From Syngnathus acus (taxonomy: Eukaryota > Chordata > Actinopteri > Syngnathiformes > Syngnathidae), in the NCBI RefSeq assembly GCF_901709675.1, contig NC_051096.1, positions 4,677,001 through 4,741,000 on the forward strand: a DNA stretch of 64,000 nucleotides. The letters run 5' to 3'. Positions 11,728-25,345 of the stretch are shown in pieces. Below the pieces are notes generated by a model. The model saw only the letters and a program-made list of their open reading frames with translations, was not told where the DNA came from and ran no database searches. The translations under genes were made by a program, and so were the position numbers. Each line of letters starts with the position of its first letter. Positions within the stretch are counted from its first letter, which is position 1.

Positions 11728-14700
11728 TGGATGAGTGACAGAAGAGAGCATCTGTCACCGAAACACACGGGTAGACATCTCATCCATTATTCACTAAGTG
11801 GAGGTATCATACATGCGAGAAAAACACGCATGTGGCGCCACGTTTGCTTTGGGCCGTATGTTTGCGGTTTGCTGCACAAATGTGATCTGAAGCATGAGTC
11901 TATTAATATGCTCCTAAAAAAAAAAAAAGCATTTGCCAAGTCCAAAACATGTATTTACAGCTCAGAGATTTGTTTTTTTCATTGACTTCCAAGATTTACT
12001 GCTAAACGATTACTTGGAATTAAATCAGGCAGACTTAAGGGGAGCCCTCGTGTCTGTTGAAAATAATTGTGCTCCTCTGGGCTTTACCAATGATAATCAA
12101 ATTTTCTGTTTTGTCATAAAATCAATTCCTGCTTCTACAGTGCTCCGAGCAGTGAGGACATTTCCAGGGTTCGGATTAAAAAGCCGAATTACCTGTGCAC
12201 TTTTGAAACCTCGCTCCAACATTCTTCCAGAGACAACAGATAAGGCGCAGCCATGTTCGATGCCAGATAACAGCCTTTCCATCTTTTTGGAAGGGATGTG
12301 AAGGATGCAAGGCGGGTCAAAGGGAGAAGAGGAAGATGGAGGAGGGAGATTAGGTTCAAGATAGAGAGACAGCATCAGAGAAAGCGATGTGGCCGCTTTG
12401 TCGTGCCTCTTGGACTATTGATCTGCTGTCAGCTGTTCAAAGACTGATGGAGGACCCACCGTCAATCTTCTCCAGGGCTGTTTCCTCTATTCCAGGGCAT
12501 CTTGTACCAAAGTCCTTGACCCCGCCCCCCTCTTATTGTCATGACAACCTGCCCTGGTTTTAGAACTGCGCCAAGTCATGCTTAGTTTATGAAAAATAAT
12601 TTTCTGAGTGATTCAATCTTATTTGGATAGAGAAAGGTCAAATCTCTGCAGCTTTAATGCATTTATTTTTTTTCCCCGCCTAATCACTGCCCAATCCGTC
12701 TGCCAGACTTTTTAGACAGGAAATTAATTATAAATCCAACTTCCTGTTTAATGAAGCTAAAAACTAGCAAACAAACACCAGGATTGCTACAGTCTGCCAA
12801 TACAAACATATTATTGTTCAATTTTGATTGGGACTGAAGTTTAGTTTTTACGTTCAATTTTTAGCTTTGTCTATATGTGTCATGGCCCTGTGTCTCAATA
12901 TTTTTGTCAGCGTAATGTAAATATGAAAAGCACAGATGCTCGCCGGCCCACACATGCAGCAACAGACGTAGAAAAAGAACACGGTAGGGGGGGGCTCATC
13001 CATCTGAGCGGCAGACTGCTGCATGTCACAATTAATCACAAGAGGACGACACGGGGGAGCGGCGGATCGTCACAACCTGACAAAAAAAAAAAAGCGCCCA
13101 GGTAAATAAGCGGCCATTGTGTATTGTTTCAAGGCTGGTTTGATCTGCCTCTCGGCAGGTGCAAAAGCTCGATCCCTTTTTTTCTTTGCCGCCGTTATTC
13201 CCTATTAAGAGTTAAAAGTAAAAAAGCAAACTCAGTTCTTGACTCATTCCCCCTCGGTTTCGTTCCGCTCTGCTGAAAATAACAAGGAAATTGCCGACGG
13301 CAAGCAAAGGCCTTATGGTGTGTATTATTTCTTTTTAATTTCAGTTGTGATGATAAGAAAGTGAAGGATTTAGCTCAGCCACCTGAACACACACACAAAC
13401 GTGACCTTTATTCGCCCCCTTCGATGGCAGCGTACGTTACAGATGGAGGAAATATTTATCATGGTGCATGAGCACACAAACCCAACACGCATTGGGGGTT
13501 CATCTCCCTTTAAATTGTCCAGCTGAGAAAGTGACCCACCACCATATGTCCACCAATCCCGAACCTCCATGAATAGTGAAATAATATCACCCACTCTTAG
13601 TCGAACAATTCCTAACACGATGACATCATCAGCTCCCTGCAACACAACACGACATGACTTCATTATGTGACCCAAGTGGCTGACAACACTCACACCTCCG
13701 CCCCCTCCCCCAAAAAAAAAAAGTCGATGCGATGACTCAGCGGCTCGTTTAGTCGTGCTTGCGTTTTACCGGGAGAGAAGAGTGCTGATAGTAAAATCCC
13801 CCCCGTGGCCCCTCTAGATGTAATCAAAAGGTACACTCCACCAGTGTGAATGTTGCCCGACAACATTTATAATTCAGTGCCTGCAAATAAATTAATGAGG
13901 CAGCCATTTTTGAATTATTCAAGAAAGTGCCACTTTTTTGCGACTAAATCCTCCTAATTGAACATTTCTTGCATCTTTTTACATCACTCTTGCACGGTAA
14001 CGAGAGCCCCAAGAGTTTGAATGGAAATTAAAACGATTCCGATCAAGTAGTCCCAAATTAAGCAGACAGAATAATGATACCGGGGAATTCTTTTTAAATG
14101 ATGCACCTGACTTAATATATAAACCGACTTAATCAATCTACTCGACGCCTGGCGATAAAAACCAATGCATCAATAAAATACTTGCACGCAATCAACATCA
14201 AATACACTAAATTACTAATTAGGTGCTTCAGAAGCACAAATGAGACATCATTTGCCGAGTCTCTGTAGTGATGGGATGAGAAGGTTGCAGCCTCCCACGT
14301 ACAAAAAGACAAAAGCAGGTTCACGTTATTGTTTGCTAAGCTTATGGAAAAGGAAAAGGTTGAGCTCATTTGGCGAAGGATTGCTGAGTGTTGCGTTGAT
14401 GAGGTTGGAGTGAGCATTTAGGAGGAGGAGAGCCTTCCAATGAAGTGCTGTACTCCCTTTCATCCATCTTTTTGCTCCATTTATGACCATAATAGATTTC
14501 GCCATCGCTATGGAAACAGAGAGGCTGTAATCAGCGTGCGACAGTCTAAGCGGGGCCCCGAACAAAACGGGCGTAATGACAGTGAAGGCTGGTGGGAAGA
14601 AAAATGTTGACTTTGGCAGAGCGATTGAGACAAACAATAGGATATTCACGCATTGTTCTTAGGGAGCCACGTGATTTATGTGCCGCTATCATTGAAGCGC

Positions 14701-16344
14701 TATTAACGTGGAGAAAACAAAAGGGAGTGGCAATCAGTCATCGCTAATGATGTTGTTTTGCATGTATGCATTTACATACATGATGTACAATAATTGAAAG
14801 TCAAGTTTAGTTTGGTGCATTGTTAACCGGATGAGTTCATTGTGTGCTTTGGCTGCAGACAAAATGGGATCAAGATGGGATAATGGGGAGCTTGTCAGAT
14901 GATAAATATTTTTTTAATTTGCGATGCAAAAGTAGTCCTTGATTTTTATATTATTTTATTTTATTATATTTAGCTTATTATCTTTATTTATTATCTTATT
15001 ATTAAAAAGAACATTTATATATTTATTATATTTGATATATTATATTATATATTTGTATTTATTTAATTTTTTATATTATATTTTCCGAGCATGAAACATT
15101 AATTATGTTTCCATAAAGGATTTAGAAAGTTTTTCAATTTTAGTAGTTCAAGTCAGACGAGGACACACGAAAACTATCAATCGATGCCCGAGATTTTTTT
15201 TTGAATACCGTTTGTGTAAAAGCCTTTTTAATGAGAGGGTTAATAATATGAACCTCATCATCATAAATATTTGGATCACAATCTGTCGCATCTGCCGTTA
15301 TAAGGCAAACGCAAGCCTTTCGTAAATCCGCAACCGAGATTGTTTTTGGACCCGTTTCAAATCAGAATGAGTCAAGACAAAAGAGGTGCTTAGCACTACA
15401 GGAAAATAAGTAAACGCCCATTTTCCTCCTTTCAGATGAGTGGGCGGAGTGATGAGATCTGGTCAGAAGCCCCCTCACCTTGGTGAGCAGATCGCTTCCA
15501 CAGTGGGATAGTCTGATACCTCACTGTCCCCTGGGGGGAATTGGGAGGGGGGCGGGGGGGGGGGGGGTGTAGCTTTCCAGACTGGCAGCCTTCAGCCGCC
15601 CACTGAGAAGGAAAAGAGAGAGGAATCAAGGTCGGGTGGGTGAGGGGCTTTTCTTTGTGCCGCACCTGGCGATGCTGAGATGGATGGGGAGGATGGTGGG
15701 CAAAGGCAGTGTTAATAATGAAGGGCTGGTGTGAGGAGGATGAAAAAAAAGATGAAAAAAAGAATAGCAAGAAGGTGAGAACACGCAGGGGGTTAAAGTG
15801 AGAAGATATGTGGAGAGGGGGGAGGTCGTGAGGAAGTTGCGAAAGAAGACCACCACCCTTCATCTGCAAACACTAGTCATTTTGATGTGAATCATTTATT
15901 ATTGAAATGGAATATATTATGCAAGGAGGCAGGCCTTTTATAGTTTTTGGATGACATTAGTCATAAAGTAGTACGGCAAAATTATCAAGTTGTATTCTAA
16001 ACGTTTATACGGAGATGGCATTCTTCTCCATCTCGAGGCCTGACCAATACACTGAAATGGCGGGGTGACCTCACATTGCGAACTGTGCAAGCTCACTTAA
16101 TGGGCTTATCTAACATAAAACACCACCGGGAGGAAAAGCAGGCTGATGGAGCCACTTTACGTGTGTGCGCGGTCTGTCGTCGCAAGGGCGAGCCTGCTTC
16201 GGCTGCTCTGATCAATAATGCAGCCACCGGGGGGGGAGATGGGGGTGTCGAGAATGGTCTTTGATGACTCACAGGGATACGCTGAGCGAAGGGATGGAAA
16301 AGGAGGGCGAGATCAAACGAGAGAGCCCAGCAGACAGACGAGAG
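11728..16344. other. Gene-free region
   Basis: I found no exon with coding signature plus splice sites. The stretch holds a strongly AT-rich low-complexity segment at about 14930-15090 and a G run at about 15546-15567. The rest is unremarkable single-copy-looking sequence. Confidence 0.6.
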
Positions 16345-16832
16345 TCTCTTGTGTCACACATGCACACTAAAAAGACAGAGAGCAGGAAAATTACATGAAA
16401 AATGATGAAAAAAATAAAAATGATAGTAGTCTACCTCAAAAAGTGTTAAGGCTACCTGAATTTTGTAAGCTTCATCCATATATTTTTATTTTATTTCTCT
16501 TGTGGGACACATGCACACCAAAAAGACAGAGAGCAGGAAAATTATATGAATAATGATGAAAAAAACAAAAAATAAAAATTATAGGAGTCTACCTCAAAAA
16601 GTGTTAAGGCTACCTGAATTTTGTAAGCTTCGTCCATATTTTATTTTTATTTTTATTTCTCTTGTGGGACACATGCACACCAAAAAGACTGATAGCAGGA
16701 AAATTACATGAATAATGGTGGGAAAAAAATTAAAATAAATGAAGTTAAAAATTATAGCAGTCTACCTCAAAATATGTTAAGGCTACCTGAATTTTGTAAG
16801 CTTCGTCCATATATATTTTTATTTTTATTTAT
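16345..16832. repeat. Tandem repeat, three copies of a 151-162 bp unit
   Basis: The same unit starts near 16345, 16496 and 16658, each time with TCTCTTGTG followed by ACACATGCACAC. Each unit then holds AAAAAGAC-GAGCAGGAAAATTA, TCTACCTCAAAA, GTTAAGGCTACCTGAATTTT and GTAAGCTTCGTCCATA, and closes with a T/A-rich stretch. Copies differ by small indels and scattered substitutions. The first copy is the most diverged at its left end. No coding frame or known family is apparent. Confidence 0.95.
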
Positions 16833-19800
16833 TATTCATGTATTTTGACAGTTACTTCAATGATATCCCATTGCCTGTCATTTGACATTCAAGTCGCATG
16901 GCTGGCAGCCAAAAGTGATTTACACGCACGTTGCACACGCCTCTATCCAATTGCGGCCATGTTGGAAGCGGAAAAAACACTTGTGAGTCACGCTCCTCCA
17001 TTCGCTGCTTGCCGTTCAGACTGACCCAGATTCACCGTCTCAAGTAACAGCAAAGGATGCTTGACCCATCTAAAAAACAAAAACTCTCTTGATCGGTACT
17101 GAACAAGCATCAGAAAAACTAACTCCTTGTCGTTCTCACACCTTCTGCAGGGTTGACTTCCTCTGAGGGTTTAACCAGCCAGTCGTGAGATTAGCTCTGG
17201 CAGCATTATTACGTGTTCTCACCGGCCCTGACGGTCAGGAGTCAGCGGTAAGCCGTAGCGTTATGGCGACACCTCATTAGCCCCCCTCCCTCCCTCACTG
17301 TCGTCATAGCAACGGCCGAGAGCTTATCTGGATGCTGAGAAAATTGCACCTAAGAGGTGAACCCCGGGGTGAAGCTTGTACGTGACATATGGTGTCCCTG
17401 GTGAGGTAGCGACATGCCCCAAAAAAAAAAAGAGGTTCAACTCATACGAGAAGAAAAACAAATTGCCAGAGTGGATGTAATCCCATTTTATAAATGTGTT
17501 TGTTATCGTGCTAAGCTATCACTCACTGCAGCCATGTAACGTAATTAAATCTTTATTAGGTAACAATGTTTGATCTGACTAACTTGGTTCCTATAGATTT
17601 GTACCATTGGCTCGGCAGTCCGGAATTTCTTCACCTCTCTCGGAGAACATGTCGAATCAAACACAATGCGATTTTCTTCCAATTAAATGTCATCGGAAAG
17701 GAAGCGGCGGCGGGAACATCTTAAATTGTCGAATCCAACATTGCAGGACATAGAAGCCGTTGGCAGATGTGATTTGTTGGTACACTCTCACTTGATTTCC
17801 GCTGAGGCTTGACCCATGCTCGGAAATAAACTCGAGGCCGTTTCCAGTCCCAGGTCATGAAATATTTACCCTGTATCAAATGAATTATATATATGTGGAA
17901 TTGAGTCCTTGGATGATTCGGCATCCAAACCAAAAAGTACACGTCATTAATTTCCATTTGATTGTATTTCAGAAACGACAAATTAAATCAGGTTTAATGA
18001 ATAGAGTGATGTTCCGTATCTAAATGTGCAAGGTTATGACTCATCGAAATCTCTGCTCATCTTCAAGATGCAAGCTGGATTTTTTTTTTTTTTTCCCCCG
18101 AAGTTTGTTTTTTGCTCAAGGTGACAAACAACTTCAGTTGAGAACGCACGCACATTTTTATTCCCTTTTACTTAATCAGTGGCGGAAATATTTGATAGCT
18201 CGATAGATGGACGGACATTCAGATCCGACACCCCCTGGAGTGCAGTGTCGACAAAATTGCCGACATAGCGGCGAGGAGCAGTGCTATGGTAATAATATGC
18301 TAATTAGGAGTAAAACGGGCTTGACAGCGAACGCGCGTTTGGCTGCATAATGCCTCAGGAGTCGAACTGTTTGATCTGATGTATGCTAATTTAAGATATG
18401 TGTCGCATGATAATTTGATAGTGTTAGGCAAGTTCTCAAATGCTCTCCCCCTCCCCTCCTGACAACGACATCTTCACCTTTCTTTTTTTTTTTTGCATAC
18501 CTCAGCACTGTTGATGGTTGTGTGAGTGTCTGGATGGAGCTATTAATATACAGAGTAGTAGACAAAAGTATTGGGACACAGAAGTCACCTCAAACTGATT
18601 TTCTCGCTAGACTAATTAAGAAGAAGTTCTAAGAAGAGACGTGAGGATGTAATCTTAAAATAACCATGCTGTAGCACACCGTGTCTCTGCTTAGTTACCC
18701 CAAATAGCCGAGTCACCAAATAGCTGTCCTCGGAGACGGGTCATCGGAAAATATCCTAGTTTTTCCCTAAAATGGACCGTCGCCATTGAATTGTACAAAA
18801 ACCCCGCTTAAACCGATCAGACCCTTTTAATGCCTCTCGATAAAGTGAATTGGATTACAAGATGGCAGTAAACCCTCAACACTCCATTGATGATTTTTGT
18901 GACGAGAAAAAGAAGCTTAGCTCCATTCAGTGTGTGTGTGTGTGATAGTCTATTTAAGCCCCTTATTAGGTCTATTTCTGCCTACTGTAGCGCACAGGTA
19001 CTTACATAAGCTTAGGATATGTGTGTGTGTGTTCGAAAGATCTCACTCGGTGACTCAGAGATGACACGAGTAACATACGTCACACCGCCACTAAATCCGG
19101 ATGATGTGTTCATGATAGTATGGTGACGTAGATTGTCCAGATGGCATGTGAACTGAAAATCGGAGAAACATTACAGCGGGCATGTGTGTGCACGCACACC
19201 AATCAACACTTAATGGACCCCCAATGTCACATGACCTGGGGGCTTTATTGCACCACCATATTATATGTATACCATCTCTTCCCCAACGGGCTAATTCTTT
19301 TCCGCTTCCATTATGAAGCTAAATCCCAGTGGTGCCTTGTGGCAGTGAGTCATTGCAAATGGAATTGGGATTTTTACGCCAACTCGCCAGCACTGAAGTG
19401 GCTCATGGACCCAGAGAGTCCAGTCAGCACCTCCCCGAGTGAAACAAAACAGGGAGTCCATTATTTTTATTATCCATTTTTGTGTTTGTGTGGAGAATTC
19501 GGAAGCCGAGAGGGAGTCGGGGCTTCACTCCTGAGCGCTGATTTGTAGTTTCGACATCGGATGCAAGCAACGAATGCGGTCCTTTTATTTGGTTTCACAT
19601 CTACCAAAAAAAATGAATCACCAAAAAAATTCAGGTTTCCAAATTTATCAATCAATCGTATAGAGGCCAATTTTCTCGAGCGTAAACTCACAACACTAAT
19701 CCATCTTCATCCCGTCTTGTTCCCATCAGGTAAAGGAAGGGAGGGTGACCTCCGTTTCTAAATATAGACGCCGTCCGACCCTTTGGCAAGTCTTTACGTA

Positions 19801-22800
19801 GACGCCTCGGCTGTAATGGCCTCACTTCGTCATAGCAACACATGTTCTCCACTTGTATCGAGCTCTTTTCAAGGGGCTAATGATTTCAGATCCCCTGAGA
19901 ATATTCCAGCAAAAGAGAAAAACTTCATTTAAAGAGGCCTCTTTGATTATATGGTGCCAGTCAGCAGCTAACAGATTAGCTTTGGGGTGAGAAGAAAAAA
20001 CAAAATAAACTCCCTTGCTACACTGCTGTTTTAGCGTTTCATTGTGTGAAGACATGCAGAGAAAGAAAAATGGGTTATTGGGAGAATCAATGAGGGGAGG
20101 GAGGAGGAAGGGATTGGGCAAAAAAAATGCTAAACTGTTATCTTTTGGAAAAAGGATTAGGCCATAGTTTCGACACTAGAGACTTACAACAGTGTGTATT
20201 GTTTTTATGTCTGACTTTGACTTTCACTAAATGTCCTCAGTGGTACGTTTCCTGTTCTTACAGGCTGAACGTTAGAATTATTTTAGCAAAAGATGCGCTT
20301 CCAGCTGTAACCCGGTTTTAAAGTCCATTTGTGACGTGGTGTTACGTAACTTTTAAGCCGGTGTTGTCACTACCGACGGCTAAGCTGCTCAACTCGGTTT
20401 GCATTTCATCGTCATTTCTAGGGATGACTTTGTTTATTCTCAATCAGATCTCAACCGGAATAAATGGAGGAATAATTGTTGATATTGATATTTAAGAACA
20501 GACGGCAAAGCATCCAAGCACACAGAGGAGCACTTGAGCCATTATGACATCTCATTTGAATATTTCATATCGAGTCAGTCCTTCCATTGCTGCCGTAACA
20601 TCATCCGCCGCTCGAGAAAGACTTTCTACAAGATTTTGGTTTTTTCCGAGTCCCATTTTTGAGGCAATTGATGCGGAAGAACATTTGTGAGGTCACCGAC
20701 ATGACAGAAGTTCTTCCACACCAAGTTCATTCAGGCATGACTTCTCAACACAAAAATTTAAAAGTGGGACTACTTTGAAGATTTTTAAGTGCACGTCAAC
20801 ACCACCGCAATAATGAAAAGAAAAATTAAATCGATACCAAAACAGAGCCCGATGATTCCTATTCACATCAGAGTGTTGTCTACGCATTTTAATACAAATA
20901 CGATTGTCTTCTCTGTATTCTCTCCTAGGGAATAAATCATCCGACGTGCACGGCCGATTTAAATGTCATCGGATCGGCGGTAAAGTCACAAAGGCCTCCT
21001 CCGAGTCGCCGGGTAAGCTTTGGGCAAACACACTGAAGTTGTGATCTTTTTTCAATCTAGTGTGAGCAGCACATTAGGGAGGAGGGTGACGGAAAAAAAA
21101 GAGGGAGGGGGAGGGCCGGCCTGGCATTTATGGCTTGACCTCGCCGAGGGTGTTTTGGTGGGGTGCTGGAGTTTTATGGAGCGTGTGTGTCCGTTGGGAG
21201 AAGATGTCTTGGGTGACAATGGGGGGTTGGAGGTCGCAGCTGACTATAGGTTAAAATATTCAAGAAACAAATTAACGGTCCATTTGACCACGCGGGCCAT
21301 AAAAGCCTTATTCAGATCTGGCCCACCACAAACATTTTCTGCATTGAAAATTCCATAATGTTCCCATCACCCCGAGTGCAATCATGTATTGCACTTTTTT
21401 TCAAAACGCCCGAGGCACTATCACAGCCTCTGGCAAACCCCAATATTACAATGACCATCGACTGTGAGAAGATCCACTGAAGGCCTTCCCACATTTTCAA
21501 TCGAATCACTCATTTAGAACCCCAACTAGTAAGAGCGGAATGCGGATAATTGCCTTCTTGGTTGGACTAATTTGCAAAAGAGGTTTCAACTTGACAGTGA
21601 GATGACATCAGTGGCCGGGCTTTGTTGTAAATGTCACAGTCAGGGCTCCCGATTTGACTGTGTGTAAAATGGCACGGCATGAGGCAAACGAGATGCAGAC
21701 TTAATTAAACCAAAGGGAAATTATGAGAACTCCCCTCGCTCCTCGCTCTCATCCTTTATTCATTTGCGTCCGCCTCGGCTTTTCGCATTGTTTGTTTTTC
21801 CTCTGCAAATTAGGCTGGCTGCAGATGCATTTAATAAACGTTGAACGCTTTTGTATGCACGCTCGATAAAAGCATGACAAACTATTGTTTTCCTTCTATT
21901 AAGGCCCATCTGCGGGGCTTTTTAAGCAGCGTAATTCGATCGTCGTTGTTGACGGGTCCTTAGCGGGGGCAGGTGCGAGTAACATCAGGCGGCAGACATC
22001 ATCGCTCTGATTTATGGTTTTCATTTAGCGCCTTTATCATCCTATTATCGGAACCCTCACGCACGCAATCTGTTCTCCCGCCCGGCGTGTTGATCGCTAA
22101 CGTTGGGTCAGTGAGCGGCTGCAACAAAACGTGACGCATGAAGGCCCCATGTGTGCGTTTTTGGTCATTATAGATGAGTGCAAACAGATGGATTCAGCGT
22201 GAATGTTGGATTTTTCACGGTGACGTGCGTAAAGCCAAAATAGTTCTCACTAGAGTGCTGACAATGAATTGTTGACAATCACTTCCTGATTTGCATAAGA
22301 TGACAAATAATGAGTTGAGCGTGACGCTTTTGATTGGGGAGCAGTAAACGGTTCTGTCACGACTCGAATAATTCTTCCAACAAAAGTGATGAGTTGACCT
22401 CTATTTGTTTTAGTCCTTTTTTTTACAGATAATCCAATTCATCCACGGTTTAATCAATGTGATGCCACATAGTGTATTTTGGGATTCACTGTAGCTTTGA
22501 ATATTTCTCCATCTCAACAAACCTACGCGGCCCATAGAATTGTCTAGGGTGGAGAGAAAGAGTGCGTGACGTAGGGGGGGGAAAAAAGAGGTATTGTTGC
22601 CATGGGGACAAATGCAACAGAAGGAAGATGGGGGTCCGGGTCCGCCTCCTGACCTGCACAGAGGAGTTGAATGACAGTCACGGAGCTGAGGCGAGACAGG
22701 CGCTGGTCACAATGCGAGGAGAAGGGGGAGATGGGCGACCCTAACCCGTGCAAACAAATTGCCTCGGCTTCAGCGGCTACTCACTGCTTAGCATTAGCAT

Positions 22801-23690
22801 CCAAAAGACATTGAACATCAAAGGTGGCTTGCACTGCTTTTGTGTGCCTGTCGCAATCTATGGGGGACTGGTGGAGATTTTATATGCTATCCTGAATGCA
22901 CCAAGCCACTATCAAAATATGCTCTTTAAAATTCCAATTAAATTATTAAATATAAAAAAATGCAAAAATAATTGTATTGTACATAAAAATTTAATTTTAA
23001 GACAGCTGAGCCATACTAGGGCAGCGGATATGAAATAAATTATCAAAGCGTTTTCCATATTGGTGGCCATTATCTGTACGCATTTTTATTAGAAGGCTCC
23101 AAAACGGAAATCCTGTATCGCGCATTGTTGTCATAAAAGACAAGGCTGCAAAGAAAAGCCTCTCAAGCCTGTGAAATCTGATCATCATGCTCATATTTTT
23201 CCAACACTTTGTAGATTTGGTACACTCCGTCCGCTGGCAAGGCAGCTCACTAATATACAGTATTAGAACAGAATGCTACTTTACACATCAAATGAATACT
23301 TACAAAACCTTTAATACAAACAGGATAGAAATCAAGCGCAGACATGTTGCTGGGCAGGTCCAAAAAAAAAAAAAATCCCGCATTCAGAATTATCACAGCC
23401 TGAGCAACAATTTTATGTACAAGTGTTGTTACTATATGTTTTATGAATTATTACAAAAAGATATAAATAAGTACCACCACTTAAGAAAAGAGCTTATGTA
23501 CAATATGGAGTTTGAATTTGACCCTGCTGCCAATATAGTGTCCATGCAATAAAACGAACATTTGTCCAGCCAACGCACTCCATTTAAATGAACTTTCAAT
23601 GTTGGCACAGTCTGGTTGCGATCGCAGATTCTCGTTCTTGATCCGAGGTTTAAAATTGTACTGTTATTGTCACAGGTTGACTAGTCTGAG
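16833..23690. other. Gene-free region with candidate conserved non-coding blocks
   Basis: No supportable exon. A 135-codon plus-strand frame at 19141-19548 has no recognisable family. Two blocks, about 18270-18425 and 21690-22060, are rich in TAAT-type homeodomain cores and octamer-like words without being repetitive. They read like developmental enhancers, but no alignment supports this. A putative med10 poly(A) signal on the minus strand lies at 23310-23315 (ATTAAA) or 23085-23090 (AATAAA). Confidence 0.5.
18567..18585 (+). repeat. Transposon-like terminal word GACAAAAGTATTGGGACAC
   Basis: This 19 bp word occurs again as its reverse complement at about 31089-31108. It matches a terminal sequence I associate with dispersed fish DNA elements. 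No second terminus could be placed nearby. Confidence 0.45.
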
Positions 23691-23708
23691 GTGACAGTGT
23701 AGGAGTCA

Positions 23709-24326
23709 CTAGGATGGAGCATCATCACCATGTATTGCCTTATATTTCGACATCTCCTCCGGGAAGACTTTGCCGAGCTCAGAGATGAGAAGACTCTTGA
23801 ATTTCTGTAACAGAAGAAACCTGTAAATCAGTTTTGTGTCATGGTGATAGGCTTACTGTATGACTTCTTACCGTCAAGGTGTCAATTTTTCCTTTAACTT
23901 GCTCGTTTCGGGCCAAGGCTCTCTCCAAACACTCCTTTGTGTACAGCTGTGGGTTTCGACCCTGGTCGATATATCTGAAAAATATCACACAGGCAAAATA
24001 CATAATAATAATACATAGTACATGATGGTAAGGTCAACAACGTCGTATACTTACTCAAAGACTTCCAGTGGTACGTTGATCTCATGCAGTTGTTGACGGC
24101 ACTTCTCAATATCTTGCAATCCCGTTATCATTAAATTTCTGTTAAAAGAAAATGAAGTTATTGTCCGTCGATGTTTACAACGCGTCGATTTAAACATGAC
24201 TCACAATTTTTGGTTGAGTCCCGCTTGACTGCTCGACTGGAAGTCGCTGACAATAATTCCAAGCTGCCGAATATTCTCGACAAACTTCTCAAGATGCTCT
24301 TCGAGGTTTTCATTTTTCTCCGCCAT
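23709..24326 (-). CDS. med10: Mediator of RNA polymerase II transcription subunit 10
   Basis: Encodes a core subunit of the Mediator middle module, which bridges transcription factors and RNA polymerase II in the nucleus. Four coding exons on the minus strand: 24205-24326, 24055-24138, 23872-23974 and 23709-23804. All junctions are GT-AG and the frame is kept throughout. They give 134 residues, against about 135 in human. The product starts MAEKNENLEEHLEKFVENIR and carries ITGLQDIEKCRQQLHEINVP, VFEYIDQGRNPQLYTKECLE and a C-terminus ending KAIHGDDAPS; all are MED10 hallmarks. The ATG at 24324-24326 is the conserved start. The gene is divergent from ube2ql1. Two CCAAT boxes (near 24443 and 24484) and an X-box-like word (GTTGCCGTAGTGAC, near 24470) lie 100-165 bp upstream of the start, as expected for a TATA-less housekeeping promoter. 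Confidence 0.97.
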
Positions 24327-24429
24327 TTAAATGTTAATATGAGAAATGGCTTAAAACGATGTACCTTAAACCAAGCGCACTTCTCTTGCTAGCCAGATAT
24401 GCTCGCGCAGCTAAAGTGCATTTTACTTT

Positions 24430-24500
24430 ACGGCAGTTTTGCAGCCAATCGCTGCTGGGCTCTGGTGTGTTGCCGTAGTGACAACCAATGAAGGGGTGTC
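24430..24500 (-). promoter_or_regulatory. med10 promoter region with two CCAAT boxes
   Basis: CAGCCAATCG and ACAACCAATG are NF-Y-type CCAAT boxes about 40 bp apart. Between them lies GTTGCCGTAGTGAC, which resembles an RFX X-box. The position just upstream of the med10 start codon supports a promoter. The transcription start itself cannot be read. Confidence 0.5.
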
Positions 24501-24992
24501 GGTTTCTGTATCACAATGTCGTGCTGCTGAACGGAAAAATACCGTATATCTGCATTATTCATATTTAAACAAAACGCTGCAATGCTTCCTGATAGTATTA
24601 ATTGAATGTATTAATGAAAATGTCCATAAAACATCTCAACATCTTTATCAGAAAACAAGGCGTCATCGCGTAATTCACTTTTCAATCTACGGCGTAAAAT
24701 TAAAAAAGCAATTATAATTTATTTTGTGTGAGAAAATTACTTATTCTCATAGTAAATAAATACGAGATTAGATAAAATAGGTGGGTAAAAACGAATTAAT
24801 AGTGCCTGTCAATCCTTAAATGAACAGGAAACGTTACCACCGCTTTCGCAATAAAAGCATTGTCGTCATCACGATGCGAAGTGTCACGACTCACGAATAA
24901 TGCAATATGATTGATTTGAAGACGAGTGACGACTGTGCTGATTGAAATATTAAAATGTCCTGTTTTGTCCTGTAAATATTGTGAATGTGTCA

Positions 24993-25058
24993 TTATCCAA
25001 CATTACCTGTATGGAATCAAATGCCTTATCCAACATTACCTGTATGGAATCAAATGCC
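24993..25058. repeat. 33 bp perfect tandem duplication
   Basis: TTATCCAACATTACC-type unit present twice head to tail, at 24993-25025 and 25026-25058, with no mismatch that I can see. It lies in the spacer between med10 and ube2ql1, about 300 bp upstream of the likely ube2ql1 promoter. Confidence 0.95.
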
Positions 25059-25239
25059 ACATTTTCAATAACACGTAATGCCTATTTTGACATGGTTTAT
25101 GGCATCATTTGAATTTGCACAGTGCACACACTCAAACGAACAATTCGTGCGTGACGAGCTTTACTTTGAAAGGCGTCTTTACTGCGCGTATGTGGGCTGA
25201 GCGTTGAAGTTGGTCTGCTTGCGCGTCATCCCCTGCATT

Positions 25240-25345
25240 ACGAGAGCTGCGGCAGCTGCACGCACATATATACATACACAAGTACACTTAACACGCACAA
25301 AGACACGCACTATTATAAGCGCTTTCCTGCAGCTCACCGTCGTGG
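25240..25345 (+). promoter_or_regulatory. Probable ube2ql1 core promoter
   Basis: A TATA-like word (TATTATAAG, 25311-25319) is followed about 25-30 bp later by pyrimidine-rich sequence that could hold the start site. A candidate untranslated exon follows directly. Confidence 0.35.

Noticed and set aside
15432-15869. 145-codon minus-strand frame
   Set aside because: Pyrimidine-rich low-complexity sequence with Pro/Ser/Phe bias around a G run. Not a credible protein.
16345-16832. CRISPR array
   Set aside because: The repeat units are about 155 bp and contiguous without spacers, in a vertebrate genome.
19141-19548. 135-codon plus-strand open frame
   Set aside because: No recognisable family, no splice context and biased composition from CA/TG stretches. 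Best read as chance or non-coding element.
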